A DNA stretch of 64,000 nucleotides from Rathayibacter_A sp036510655 (lineage in GTDB: Bacteria; Actinomycetota; Actinomycetes; Actinomycetales; Microbacteriaceae): assembly GCA_036510655.1 (NCBI GenBank), contig DATCDQ010000002.1:4430-68429 (forward strand), in the 5' to 3' direction. The notes under the pieces were generated by a model. It saw only the letters and a list, made by a program, of their open reading frames with translations, was not told where the DNA came from and made no database searches. A program made the position numbers and the translations under genes. Below are positions 25,140 to 32,929 of the stretch, one piece after another. Position 1 is the stretch's first letter; each line of letters begins with the position of its first letter.

Positions 25140-26048
25140 ATGTCATCGACCACAGCTCCGCGCTCGCGTCGCCGCTCTCCGATCTCGGCAGCGGCACCCG
25201 CCCCGAAGCTCGCACAGGCGCGGGTCAGCGGCCGCACGTTCACCATCGTCTCGATGATTGTGCTCATTCTGTTCGCGATCGTGTGGCTTATTCCCAGCCT
25301 GTTCGCGCTCAAGACGTCGCTGTCAGAGAATGGAACCGCGGCACTCGGCGCACCGGCGATCCTCTCGAACTGGAACCCCACCCTCCACTCGTATGCGTCC
25401 TTCTTCCAAGCGGGCGACATCTGGAACTGGTACCTCGCGAGCGGTGTCACGTCGGTGATCACCGCGGTCATGACGGTGCTCTTCGCGTCGATGGCCGCGT
25501 ATGCACTTTCTCGTCTGGTGTTCCGAGGGCAGAACATCGTGTTCCTGTTGGTGGTTCTCGGGATCATGATCCCGACACAGGTGCTCATTGTTCCGATCTT
25601 CCAGGAGCTCGGTGCGGTGAACCTCCTGAACACGTACTGGTCGGTGATCTTCCCGCAGGTGCCCGCTGTGATCGCGGTGTTCATCTTCAAGCAGTTCTTC
25701 GACGGGATCCCGCGAGAACTCGAGGAGGCAGCGCGAATCGACGGCGCCGGTCTCTGGAAGGTGTACTGGTCGGTTGTGATGCCGTTATCCAGACCAGTGA
25801 TCGCTGCGGTCGTGATCCTGACTTTCGTCGGCGTGTGGAACAACCTGCTCTTGCCGTTGTTCGTGTTGTCGAACCCGAACCTGATGACGATCCCTGTGGG
25901 GCTCGCGACGGTTCAAGGCAGCTTCGGGCAGCGCTACGCGGACATCCAGGCTGGGGCGATCCTCGCGGCATTGCCACTGATCATCCTCTATCTCATCTTC
26001 CAGCGCCGGATCGTTGAAGGCGTCACCGGCAGCGGCCTCAAGGGGTGA
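25140..26048 (+). CDS. Sugar ABC transporter permease (MalG/AraQ type)
   Basis: A 302-residue permease starting at ATG 25140, one base after the previous stop; the longer frame to 24990 overlaps the upstream gene and is rejected. The basic N-terminal tail is followed by six helices, with the EAA motif ELEEAARIDGAGLWKVYWSV (about residues 195-214). It forms the heterodimeric channel with the preceding permease. Last gene of the importer operon, convergent with the LacI gene 32 bases away. Confidence 0.95.
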   Translation: MSSTTAPRSRRRSPISAAAPAPKLAQARVSGRTFTIVSMIVLILFAIVWLIPSLFALKTSLSENGTAALGAPAILSNWNPTLHSYASFFQAGDIWNWYLASGVTSVITAVMTVLFASMAAYALSRLVFRGQNIVFLLVVLGIMIPTQVLIVPIFQELGAVNLLNTYWSVIFPQVPAVIAVFIFKQFFDGIPRELEEAARIDGAGLWKVYWSVVMPLSRPVIAAVVILTFVGVWNNLLLPLFVLSNPNLMTIPVGLATVQGSFGQRYADIQAGAILAALPLIILYLIFQRRIVEGVTGSGLKG

Positions 26049-26080
26049 TCGGCTCGGCTTTGACGGCGTGAGCGAGTCGT

Positions 26081-27082
26081 CTACGCTCCTGTGCTGGCAC
26101 GGCGGATCAGCCGATGCGGAATCGTTGTGAGAACGGGGGCGTGATCTCTGTCGGCAATGCGTTCTGCGAGGCGGTCGAGGGCGGCATCAACGAATGCGCG
26201 CTTGTCGAAGTCGATCGTCGTCAGTGGAGGAGACGCGAACTCGCCGTGCGCAATGTTGTCGAATCCGGCGACGAACACATCCTCCGGTACGCGGATGCCG
26301 GCAGCGGCCAGGGTGCTGAGCGTGCCGATCGCAAGCGAATCCGTGAAACAGAAGAACGCATCCGGAAGATCGTTGCGTTCGAGGAACGCTGACACAGCCT
26401 CAGCGCCGCCTCGTGGTGACCACACGCTGGCACTGATCTCCAACGCGGGGTCGAGCGCAATCCCGGCATCCGTCAGCGCGGAGCGGTATCCGACCGTTCG
26501 AAACCGGGCCGTTGCCGTGTTGAGAAGGTAGGGGGAGCCGACGACTGCAATGGTCGAGGCGCCGAGAGAGAGCAGATATTCGGTCATCTCATAGGCAGAG
26601 CGGACGGGGTCAACTCGTACCTGGTCCACCAAGTTCTGTTCCACCTCGCCGATCAGAACGACGGGTGGCAACGACCTGCTGCGTGCGACCACGCTGTCCG
26701 CGAGCGTGATCGGGTTCAGAATGAGCCCGTCTATCAGATTGGCTTGTGCTCGCAGGAGCAGCTCGCCTTCGCGTTCGGGCCGTGATGCCGTCTCCTCGAT
26801 CTGCACTGCCCATCCGCGTTGGTGTGCCGCTTCGACGAACGCGTGGGCCATTTCGCCTGAATACGGGGTGGCGAGGTCTGGCAGCGCAAGCGCGATCACA
26901 CCCGATCGACCGTTGCGCAGTCCGCGAGCGCTCAGGTTAGGAACGTACTCGAGCTCTGCAAGGGCGTCCTCGACCCGCTGACGCGTGGCTTCTCGCACGA
27001 AGCTCGTGCCATTGATGACGTTGGAGACGGTCTTCGGAGACACGCCGGCGCGCGCAGCCACATCTTTGACTGTCGCGCGCAC
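26081..27082 (-). CDS. LacI family repressor of the arabinoside locus
   Basis: A 333-residue LacI protein. The N-terminal HTH and hinge are canonical (VKDVAARAGVSPKTVSNVIN, about residues 4-23, then LSARGLRNGRSGVIALAL). The periplasmic-binding-like ligand domain occupies about 60-333. It lies at the end of the importer operon but in the opposite direction. Two LacI-type sites (22569-22582, 22715-22728) with the CG-centred palindrome typical of the family lie in the divergent promoter. It likely represses both the GH51 and importer genes until an arabinoside is bound. Confidence 0.93.
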   Translation of the reverse strand: MRATVKDVAARAGVSPKTVSNVINGTSFVREATRQRVEDALAELEYVPNLSARGLRNGRSGVIALALPDLATPYSGEMAHAFVEAAHQRGWAVQIEETASRPEREGELLLRAQANLIDGLILNPITLADSVVARSRSLPPVVLIGEVEQNLVDQVRVDPVRSAYEMTEYLLSLGASTIAVVGSPYLLNTATARFRTVGYRSALTDAGIALDPALEISASVWSPRGGAEAVSAFLERNDLPDAFFCFTDSLAIGTLSTLAAAGIRVPEDVFVAGFDNIAHGEFASPPLTTIDFDKRAFVDAALDRLAERIADRDHAPVLTTIPHRLIRRASTGA

Positions 27083-27212
27083 TGGATCGGCCTCCGTTCG
27101 CCCGGGCTGGTCTGAATCGACCGGCTCTCAGCGCCGGTTTCAACCACGCGTATGAGTGGCCGCCCGAGAATTCGCTATGGATTAGCGTAGTGTGCTGGCG
27201 CGCCGCGCGAAC

Positions 27213-28034
27213 TCAGCCGACGTCGTCGGGATGCGACCCCGTGCGGTCGTCGGTGTCCAGGGCGTCGATCGCGGCCAGATCGTCCTCGTCCAGCGCGAAG
27301 TCGAACACGTCGAAGTTCTCCCAGATGCGTGCGGGTGTCACGGACTTCGGAATCACCACGTTTCCCAATTGCAGATGCCAGCGGATGACGACCTGCGCCG
27401 CCGTCTTGCCATACCGCGCTCCGATCGCTTCCAACGTCTGATCGCCGATCGCCCGGCCTCGCGCCAGAGGTGACCACGCCTCGGTCAGAATGCCGTGCAG
27501 CCGATCGACCACGCGCAGTTCGCTCTGTTGCAACCACGGATGCAGTTCGATCTGGTTGATCGCTGGAACCGTTTGTGCCTGCTCCAGCAGTCGCGCGAGG
27601 TGATGCGGTTCGAAATTGGAGACGCCGATCGAGCGGGCTCGGCCATCCGCTTTCAATCGTTCGAGTGCTCGCCAGGTGTCGAGATAGCGGTCCTGCTTCG
27701 GCGCAGGCCAGTGGATCAGGTACAGGTCGACCCTCTCCAGCCCAAGGCGATTCAGGCTGACATCGAACGCGCGCAGTGTCCGATCGTAGCCCTGGTCGTC
27801 GTTCCACACCTTGGTCGTGACGAACAGCTCGTCTCGAGGCACACCGGATGCCGCGATGCCGGCCCCGACGCCCCTCTCGTTGCGATACAGCGCGGCTGTA
27901 TCGATGTGCCGATAGCCGGTCTCGAGCGCGACACGCACGGCCGAGGAGGCGTCGGCATCCGGAATTTTGTAGACGCCGAAGCCGAGTTGCGGAATCAGCT
28001 GTCCGTCGTTGAGTGTCAGCAGGGGCGAAGTCAT
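27213..28034 (-). CDS. Aldo/keto reductase (2,5-diketogluconate reductase type)
   Basis: A 273-residue AKR5-like enzyme; ATG 28034 is chosen over a longer frame because it begins with the family start LTLNDGQLIPQLGFGVYKIP. The catalytic Asp/Tyr segment GYRHIDTAALYRNERGVGAG, Lys in FVTTKVWNDD and His in YLIHWPAP are all present, and the C-terminal IPKSVTPARIWENFDVFDF binds NADPH. It belongs to the same subgroup as the protein at 57117-57950. Probably reduces aldehydes or keto sugars. No operon partner. Confidence 0.93.
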   Translation of the reverse strand: MTSPLLTLNDGQLIPQLGFGVYKIPDADASSAVRVALETGYRHIDTAALYRNERGVGAGIAASGVPRDELFVTTKVWNDDQGYDRTLRAFDVSLNRLGLERVDLYLIHWPAPKQDRYLDTWRALERLKADGRARSIGVSNFEPHHLARLLEQAQTVPAINQIELHPWLQQSELRVVDRLHGILTEAWSPLARGRAIGDQTLEAIGARYGKTAAQVVIRWHLQLGNVVIPKSVTPARIWENFDVFDFALDEDDLAAIDALDTDDRTGSHPDDVG

Positions 28035-28095
28035 GGTTCCATTATGTTGACTGTGCACGCGCCGCGCCTGACAGAAACAACACCGTGAGGAATCC

Positions 28096-28659
28096 ATGCC
28101 GAAGCTGATGATCGTCGTTGTGAGCATGCGACCGGGGCGCATCGGCCTGCCGATCGCGAATTGGGTGCACGAAGTCGTCACCGCAGACGGTCGATTCGAG
28201 ATCGACTGGGCCGACCTCGCCGGGATCAAGCTGCCGTTCATGGATGAGCCGAACCATCCGAAGCTTCACCAGTACACGCAACAGCACACGTTCGAGTGGA
28301 GTGCACGCGTGGACGCGGCGGACGCGTTCATCTTCGTCTCGCCGGAGTACAACTTCTCCTACGCACCGAGCCTGAAGAACGCGCTGGACTATCTGAACCG
28401 CGAATGGTGGCGCAAACCGCTCGGCACGGTCAGTTACGGCGGCATCTCGGGCGGCACGCGCGGTGTCACAGCCATCCGGCCGACCGAGGTGAATCTCGGG
28501 CTGGTGGCGACGGGTCCGAATGTCGAGATTCCGTGGGCGGCGAAACAGATCAACGACGACGGCATGTTCGAGCCGCTCGAGTCGCAAGAGAAGGTGCTGG
28601 CTGCCCAGCTCGACGAGCTGATCCTGCTCGACGCGACCTTGCGCCCGCTGCGCCGCTGA
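28096..28659 (+). CDS. NADPH-dependent FMN reductase-like flavoprotein
   Basis: A 187-residue flavodoxin-fold protein. The FMN phosphate loop is VVSMRPGRIGLPIANWV (about residues 7-23), and the isoalloxazine-binding VSPEYNFSYAPSLKNALDYL (about 82-101) is the signature of the NADPH-dependent FMN reductase/azoreductase (YieF/ChrR) group. SYGGISGGTRGV completes the site. A cytosolic quinone or chromate reductase is plausible. Transcribed alone and divergent from the aldo/keto reductase. Confidence 0.93.
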   Translation: MPKLMIVVVSMRPGRIGLPIANWVHEVVTADGRFEIDWADLAGIKLPFMDEPNHPKLHQYTQQHTFEWSARVDAADAFIFVSPEYNFSYAPSLKNALDYLNREWWRKPLGTVSYGGISGGTRGVTAIRPTEVNLGLVATGPNVEIPWAAKQINDDGMFEPLESQEKVLAAQLDELILLDATLRPLRR

Positions 28660-28728
28660 CACTCTCGGGGCACGAGAGTGCCCGTTTCGGACGAGTGCGC
28701 CTCTGTGACGTGACACTCTCGTCCGAAA
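28660..28728. terminator. Two hairpins between convergent genes
   Basis: CACTCTCG (28660-28667) pairs with CGAGAGTG (28673-28680). TTTCGGACGAGTG (28685-28697) pairs, with a two-base bulge, with CACTCTCGTCCGAAA (28714-28728). The second ends in A/T-rich edges on both strands. A good bidirectional terminator between the flavoprotein and the MFS gene; the shared CACTCTCG suggests a duplicated element. Confidence 0.7.
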
Positions 28729-28746
28729 AGGACGCCCTCGGGGCGC

Positions 28747-29955
28747 TCAGCTGGCGGGCAGCGAGAACGGCTCCGTGTCGGGGATCGGGCTGACGTCGCG
28801 ACCGCGGAGATCCGGATGCCAGCGCTTGCCGAGCAGAGGAACCATGAAGCCCAAGAACGCGAGCACCCCCGCAACCCAGAATGCGCCGGGGGCGCCGTTT
28901 CCGTCGATCAGGAACCCGGCAAGGGCACTGCCCAGGGCTGCACCGATCAGCTGGCCGGTGCCGACCCAACCGTAAGCTTCGGCGGTGTCACTGAATTTGA
29001 CACTCGATGAGACGATCATGAAGATCACCGCCAGTGCTGGAGCAATGCCGGCCCCAGCGATGATGAGCATGATCGCAAGCCACCAGAAGTTCATCGAGAT
29101 TGCAGCAATCGCGATGCCGACGAACACGATGAACATGCGTCGGGCCAGCGCCCAGGGGCCGACTGGCAGATGGCCGAACGCCAAACCGCCCGCGAGCGAG
29201 CCCAGCGACCAAATCGCCAGCACGATGCCCGCTTTCGGATCGCCCTCGCCGAAGTTCGCCACGACACCGGCTTCGACCGCAGCGCAGGAGCCGACCAGAA
29301 GGAAGCCGACGACGGTGGCCAGCAGCACGGTCGGCTTGGTCAGCACAACGCCGATCCGCCGCTTGCTGCGAGGGATGCGCACGCGCCCGACCTCCGGCGA
29401 AGAGATGAACCAGATGCCGCCGACCACCATGACGGCCGAGCACAGCAGCAGGCCGACCGTCGAACTGATCTGTGTCGAAACGAAGGTGATCACGACCGGG
29501 CCGGCGATCCAGATCAGCTCCTGTGCGGAGGCATCCAACGAGAACAGCGGTGTCAGCTGGGTCGAGTTCACCATCTTCGGGTAGATGGTGCGCACGGCGG
29601 GCTGCACCGGCGGCGCACTGAGCCCGCCGACGAAGGCGACCGCCATCGTGAACGGGATGGTCATGACGAACACGCCGAGTGCTGCAATCGTCGCCGCGCA
29701 GACGACCAGTGTCGCCGAGAGCACGAGGCGCATCCCGAGCACGCCCATCAGCCGACTCGTCAGCGGTCCGGCGATGGCCTGGCCGATGCTGAACGCGGCG
29801 AGCACGAGGCCGGCGGCGCCGTAGGAGTGATGGATGCGTTCGATGTGGATCAGTAGCGCGAGCGAGAGCATCCCGGAGGGGAAGCGCGCGGTCAACTGAG
29901 CGGCGATGATTCGAGCAACGCCTGGCGTCTTCAACAGGCTCGAATACGTGCTCAT
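28747..29955 (-). CDS. MFS transporter, 12-helix
   Basis: A 402-residue transporter with about twelve hydrophobic helices. It shows MFS features such as QAIAGPLTSRLMGVLGMRLVL after helix 2 and SLAGGLAFGHLPVGPWALA in the second half. A short cytoplasmic tail of about 25 residues ends the protein. It resembles DHA1-like efflux proteins of unassigned substrate, with no adjacent regulator. The gap upstream is shared with the nrdA promoter, divergently. Confidence 0.88.
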   Translation of the reverse strand: MSTYSSLLKTPGVARIIAAQLTARFPSGMLSLALLIHIERIHHSYGAAGLVLAAFSIGQAIAGPLTSRLMGVLGMRLVLSATLVVCAATIAALGVFVMTIPFTMAVAFVGGLSAPPVQPAVRTIYPKMVNSTQLTPLFSLDASAQELIWIAGPVVITFVSTQISSTVGLLLCSAVMVVGGIWFISSPEVGRVRIPRSKRRIGVVLTKPTVLLATVVGFLLVGSCAAVEAGVVANFGEGDPKAGIVLAIWSLGSLAGGLAFGHLPVGPWALARRMFIVFVGIAIAAISMNFWWLAIMLIIAGAGIAPALAVIFMIVSSSVKFSDTAEAYGWVGTGQLIGAALGSALAGFLIDGNGAPGAFWVAGVLAFLGFMVPLLGKRWHPDLRGRDVSPIPDTEPFSLPAS

Positions 29956-30048
29956 CAGGGCTTCAGTCTATCGGCGGCCGCAGTGTCGGTGGCGGCCTCT
30001 AGGCTGTGCATAAGTCGGCGAACTTATACACACCTGTGGACGACACGC

Positions 30049-30096
30049 CCACTACATCTAGGGTTGGCATGTGCTGATGAACCCGCTATATAGTGG
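30049..30096 (+). promoter_or_regulatory. Paired NrdR boxes and nrdA promoter
   Basis: Two 16-bp sites, CCACTACATCTAGGGT (30049-30064) and ACCCGCTATATAGTGG (30081-30096), each match the NrdR consensus acaCwAtATaTwGtgt at 12 of 16 positions by eye. They start 32 bases apart, about three helical turns, as in known NrdR promoters. TTGGCA (30064-30069) and TATATA (30087-30092) with a 17-base spacer form the promoter, so NrdR would cover it. Transcription would start near 30099, leaving a leader of about 180 bases in which no riboswitch was recognised. Confidence 0.75.
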
Positions 30097-30277
30097 TCAC
30101 ACGTCGGATCGCATGGGGTGGACATTCGCGGTGAATATCCGCAGAATCTCGACGAAATGAGGAGTTCAGACGCCTGCGGGCGCACCGTCTTCGGGCGGAA
30201 CGGGGAGTTGCGGCTTGGGGGTCGCAACAAGGGAAAACGCGCTCTCCAGGAGAGCAGCGGAGAACGAGGGAGTAACA

Positions 30278-32758
30278 GTGGCAATTACCGTCGTCAAGCG
30301 TAACGGCGATCGCGAACCGTACGATGCGAACAAGATCAACCTGGCGATCGAGGATGCCTCGGTCGGGCTCGATGAATCGATCACGTGGGTCACCCAGATC
30401 GCCAGCGAACTCGAACTGACCCTCTTCGACGGGATCACGACTCAGCAGCTCGACGAAGCCGTCATCCAGGTGGCGTTGCAGAATGTCAAAGACGACCCTG
30501 CGTTCGACACCGTGGCTGCCCGCCTATTGCTCAAGACCATCTACAAGAGCGTGCTTGGTGACTACTCGAACGCGGAGGAGTTGAAGGCACTGCACCAGGT
30601 GGGCTTCGCCGCCTACGTGCACCGGGGCGTGGATGAGGATCTTCTCGAGCCGCGATTCACGACACTGTTCGACCTGGACAAACTGGCCGCTGTTCTCGAG
30701 CCGGCACACGACGGACTGCTCAAGTACATCGGAGTCGTCACGCTGAACAATCGTTACGGCATGCGCGCCCGCAACAACGACGCCCTCGAGGTGCCGCAGT
30801 TCTTCTGGATGCGTATCGCCATGGGCCTGTCGCTGAACGAGGCAGATCCGACGGCTGTCGCGATCAGCTTCTACGAGAAGATGGCCACCCTCGACTACCT
30901 GGCGGCCGGTTCCACCCTCGTGAACGCGGGCACCAAGTATCCGCAGCTGTCGAACTGCTTCGTCATGGAGATGCAGGACGACATTGAGCACATCGCGAAG
31001 TCGGTGCGCGACGTCATGTGGTTGACGAAGGGAACAGGCGGCATCGGACTTTCCGTCACGAAGCTGCGCTCTCAGGGTTCGCCGATCCGCTCGAACAACA
31101 CGACCTCTACCGGGCCGATCCCGTTCATGCACACGATCGACTCCGTGTTGCGCGCGGTCAGCCGCGGTGGCAAAAAGTTCGGTGCGCTCTGCTTCTACAT
31201 GGAGAACTGGCACTTGGACTTCTCCGAGTTCGTCGACCTGCGTCAGAACTCCGGCGACCCGTATCGCCGCACGCGCACCGCGAACACGGCCGTCTGGATC
31301 AGCGACGAGTTCATGAAGCGCGTGCAAAACGACGAGCCGTGGTACCTGTTCGACCCGCTCGAGGTCGGCGACTTGAACGAGCTGTTTGGCAAGGCGTTCA
31401 GCGAACGGTACGCGCACTATGCCGCAGAAGCAGAGGCCGGGCACCTGCGGATGTTCAAGAAGATGGGCGCCCGTGAGCAGTTCAAGGAAATCTTGATGAG
31501 TCTGCAGACTACCAGCCACCCGTGGCTGACCTGGAAAGACACCATCAACAACCGTGCCCTGAACAACAACACCGGAACGATCCATCTCTCGAACCTCTGC
31601 ACCGAGATCTGCCTGCCACAGGACCGTGAGAATGTGGCCGTCTGCAACCTCGCGTCAATCAACCTCAGTCGCCACCTGCACCAGGACGAGAACGGCACCT
31701 GGAGTTTCGACTGGGCCCAGATCGACGCCAGCGCGTCTCTGGCCGTGCGCCAACTCGACAACCTCGTCGACATCACGCTCTCCAGCGTTCCGGAGTCCGA
31801 GCACTCCAACCAGGAGAACCGGGCCATCGGGCTCGGTGTGATGGGCTTCACCGACGTCGTCGAGAAGCTCGGCCTCAGCTACGAGTCTGAAGAGGCATAC
31901 GACCTGATCGACGAGATCATGGAACACGTCTCCTATGCGGCGATCTCTACCAGCGTGGACCTGGCGTCCGAGCGTGGTGCCTACCCCAACTTCGCCGGTT
32001 CACGCTGGTCACAGGGCATGGTTCCATTCGACTCGATCGCTCTCACCGAAGCCGACCGCGGCGTGCCGATCCTGGTCAACCGCAAGACCCGCCTCGACTG
32101 GGATGCCCTGCGTGAGCGCGTGAAGGGCGGTGTGCGCAACTCGACACTGATGGCGATCGCGCCGACGGCATCCATCGGGCTTGTTGCAGGCACGACGCCC
32201 GGCTTCGACCCGCAGTTCTCGCAGATCTTCAGTCGTTCGACCTCGAACGGCAAGTTCCTCGAGGTCAACCGCAACCTGGTTGCAGACTTGCAGGCGCTCG
32301 GATTGTGGGAGAGGGTTCGCGAGTCGATCCTGCGATCGCAGGGCGACATTCAGGGCATCCCCGAGATTCCGGACGAGCTGAAAGCCACCTACAAGACGAG
32401 CTTCCAGCTGTCGCCGTACTCGTTCCTCGAGGTTGCAGCACGCGCCCAAAAGTGGATCGACCAGGCGATCAGCCGCAACATGTACCTGGAGACCCGCGAC
32501 CTCGGCGACATGATGGAGATCTACTACGGTGCGTGGGAACGCGGCGTGAAGACGACCTACTACCTGCACTCCAAGCCTCGCCACCAGGCGGAACAGTCCA
32601 CCGTGCGCGTGAACAAGGCCGAGGAGTTCTCCGGCGGTGCACGCAAGGGCTTCGGAGCCGCCGCGCCGGTCGGTGCATCCGTCGGCGCTGGTGCCCCGGC
32701 TGCTGCACCTGCTCGCCGTGGCTTCGGCGGACTCACCGACGGAGGTGACAAGTCATGA
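30278..32758 (+). CDS. nrdA: Ribonucleoside-diphosphate reductase large subunit, lacking its own CxxC tail
   Basis: An 826-residue class I catalytic subunit that makes deoxynucleotides. The GTG at 30278 is chosen because GAGGGAG precedes it and ITVVKRNGDREPYDANKINL begins an ATP-cone (about residues 2-95). Catalytic residues are visible: a Cys in YPQLSNCFVMEMQ (site pair), N-x-C-x-E in NLCTEICLPQ, the second pair Cys in VAVCNLASINLS, and the MAIAPTASIGLVAGTTPGFD loop. The C-terminus is an Ala/Gly linker ending GGLTDGGDKS with no cysteine. The redox CxxC tail is encoded in the overlapping short frame that follows. Regulated by NrdR boxes; nrdB follows. Confidence 0.95.
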   Translation: MAITVVKRNGDREPYDANKINLAIEDASVGLDESITWVTQIASELELTLFDGITTQQLDEAVIQVALQNVKDDPAFDTVAARLLLKTIYKSVLGDYSNAEELKALHQVGFAAYVHRGVDEDLLEPRFTTLFDLDKLAAVLEPAHDGLLKYIGVVTLNNRYGMRARNNDALEVPQFFWMRIAMGLSLNEADPTAVAISFYEKMATLDYLAAGSTLVNAGTKYPQLSNCFVMEMQDDIEHIAKSVRDVMWLTKGTGGIGLSVTKLRSQGSPIRSNNTTSTGPIPFMHTIDSVLRAVSRGGKKFGALCFYMENWHLDFSEFVDLRQNSGDPYRRTRTANTAVWISDEFMKRVQNDEPWYLFDPLEVGDLNELFGKAFSERYAHYAAEAEAGHLRMFKKMGAREQFKEILMSLQTTSHPWLTWKDTINNRALNNNTGTIHLSNLCTEICLPQDRENVAVCNLASINLSRHLHQDENGTWSFDWAQIDASASLAVRQLDNLVDITLSSVPESEHSNQENRAIGLGVMGFTDVVEKLGLSYESEEAYDLIDEIMEHVSYAAISTSVDLASERGAYPNFAGSRWSQGMVPFDSIALTEADRGVPILVNRKTRLDWDALRERVKGGVRNSTLMAIAPTASIGLVAGTTPGFDPQFSQIFSRSTSNGKFLEVNRNLVADLQALGLWERVRESILRSQGDIQGIPEIPDELKATYKTSFQLSPYSFLEVAARAQKWIDQAISRNMYLETRDLGDMMEIYYGAWERGVKTTYYLHSKPRHQAEQSTVRVNKAEEFSGGARKGFGAAAPVGASVGAGAPAAAPARRGFGGLTDGGDKS

Positions 32759-32823
32759 ACGAGTTCGAGTACGAGGTCCCGGTCGATCCGATGGACGAAC
32801 TCCAGTGCGACTCCTGCCAGTAG
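32755..32823 (+). CDS. 22-residue micro-ORF encoding an NrdA-type CxxC redox tail
   Basis: ATG 32755 overlaps the nrdA stop by ATGA. GGAGGTGA at 32741-32748 is a near-perfect Shine-Dalgarno sequence six bases before it. The product begins MNEFEYEVPVDPMD and ends LQCDSCQ, which is what the C-terminal swinging tail of a class I NrdA looks like: an acidic and proline linker, then two cysteines that re-reduce the active site. Such tails are normally part of NrdA. Here it would be a separate peptide, or be joined by a -1 frameshift at the ATGA; no classical slippery heptamer is present. nrdB lies 106 bases downstream. Confidence 0.7.
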   Translation: MNEFEYEVPVDPMDELQCDSCQ

Positions 32824-32845
32824 GCGAGACGCAGAAGACTAGACA

Positions 32846-32905
32846 ACAGCGCACATCAGCACAGCGCACATCAGCACAGCGCGCATCAGCACAGCGCACA
32901 TCAGT
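32846..32905. repeat. Four 15-bp tandem repeats between nrdA and nrdB
   Basis: ACAGCGCACATCAGC repeated at 32846, 32861, 32876 (one change) and 32891 (last base changed). They occupy most of the spacer between the micro-ORF and nrdB. No start codon or ribosome binding site lies within, so they are noncoding but transcribed. GGAAAGAAGAG before nrdB is the likely ribosome binding region. Confidence 0.9.
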
Positions 32906-32929
32906 ACGACGGAAAGAAGAGCGATAACG

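Noticed and set aside
30099..30277. Riboswitch in the nrdA leader
   Set aside because: Small hairpins can be drawn, but no cobalamin or other known core was recognised.
30524..31585. 353-residue antisense frame within nrdA
   Set aside because: No family features and it covers the catalytic region of an obvious gene.
32750..32823. Classical programmed -1 frameshift joining nrdA to its tail
   Set aside because: No slippery heptamer or obvious downstream pseudoknot; a strong Shine-Dalgarno and ATG favour separate initiation. Not fully excluded.
32846..32905. CRISPR-like array between nrdA and nrdB
   Set aside because: Units are 15 bp and directly adjacent with no spacers; no cas genes nearby.
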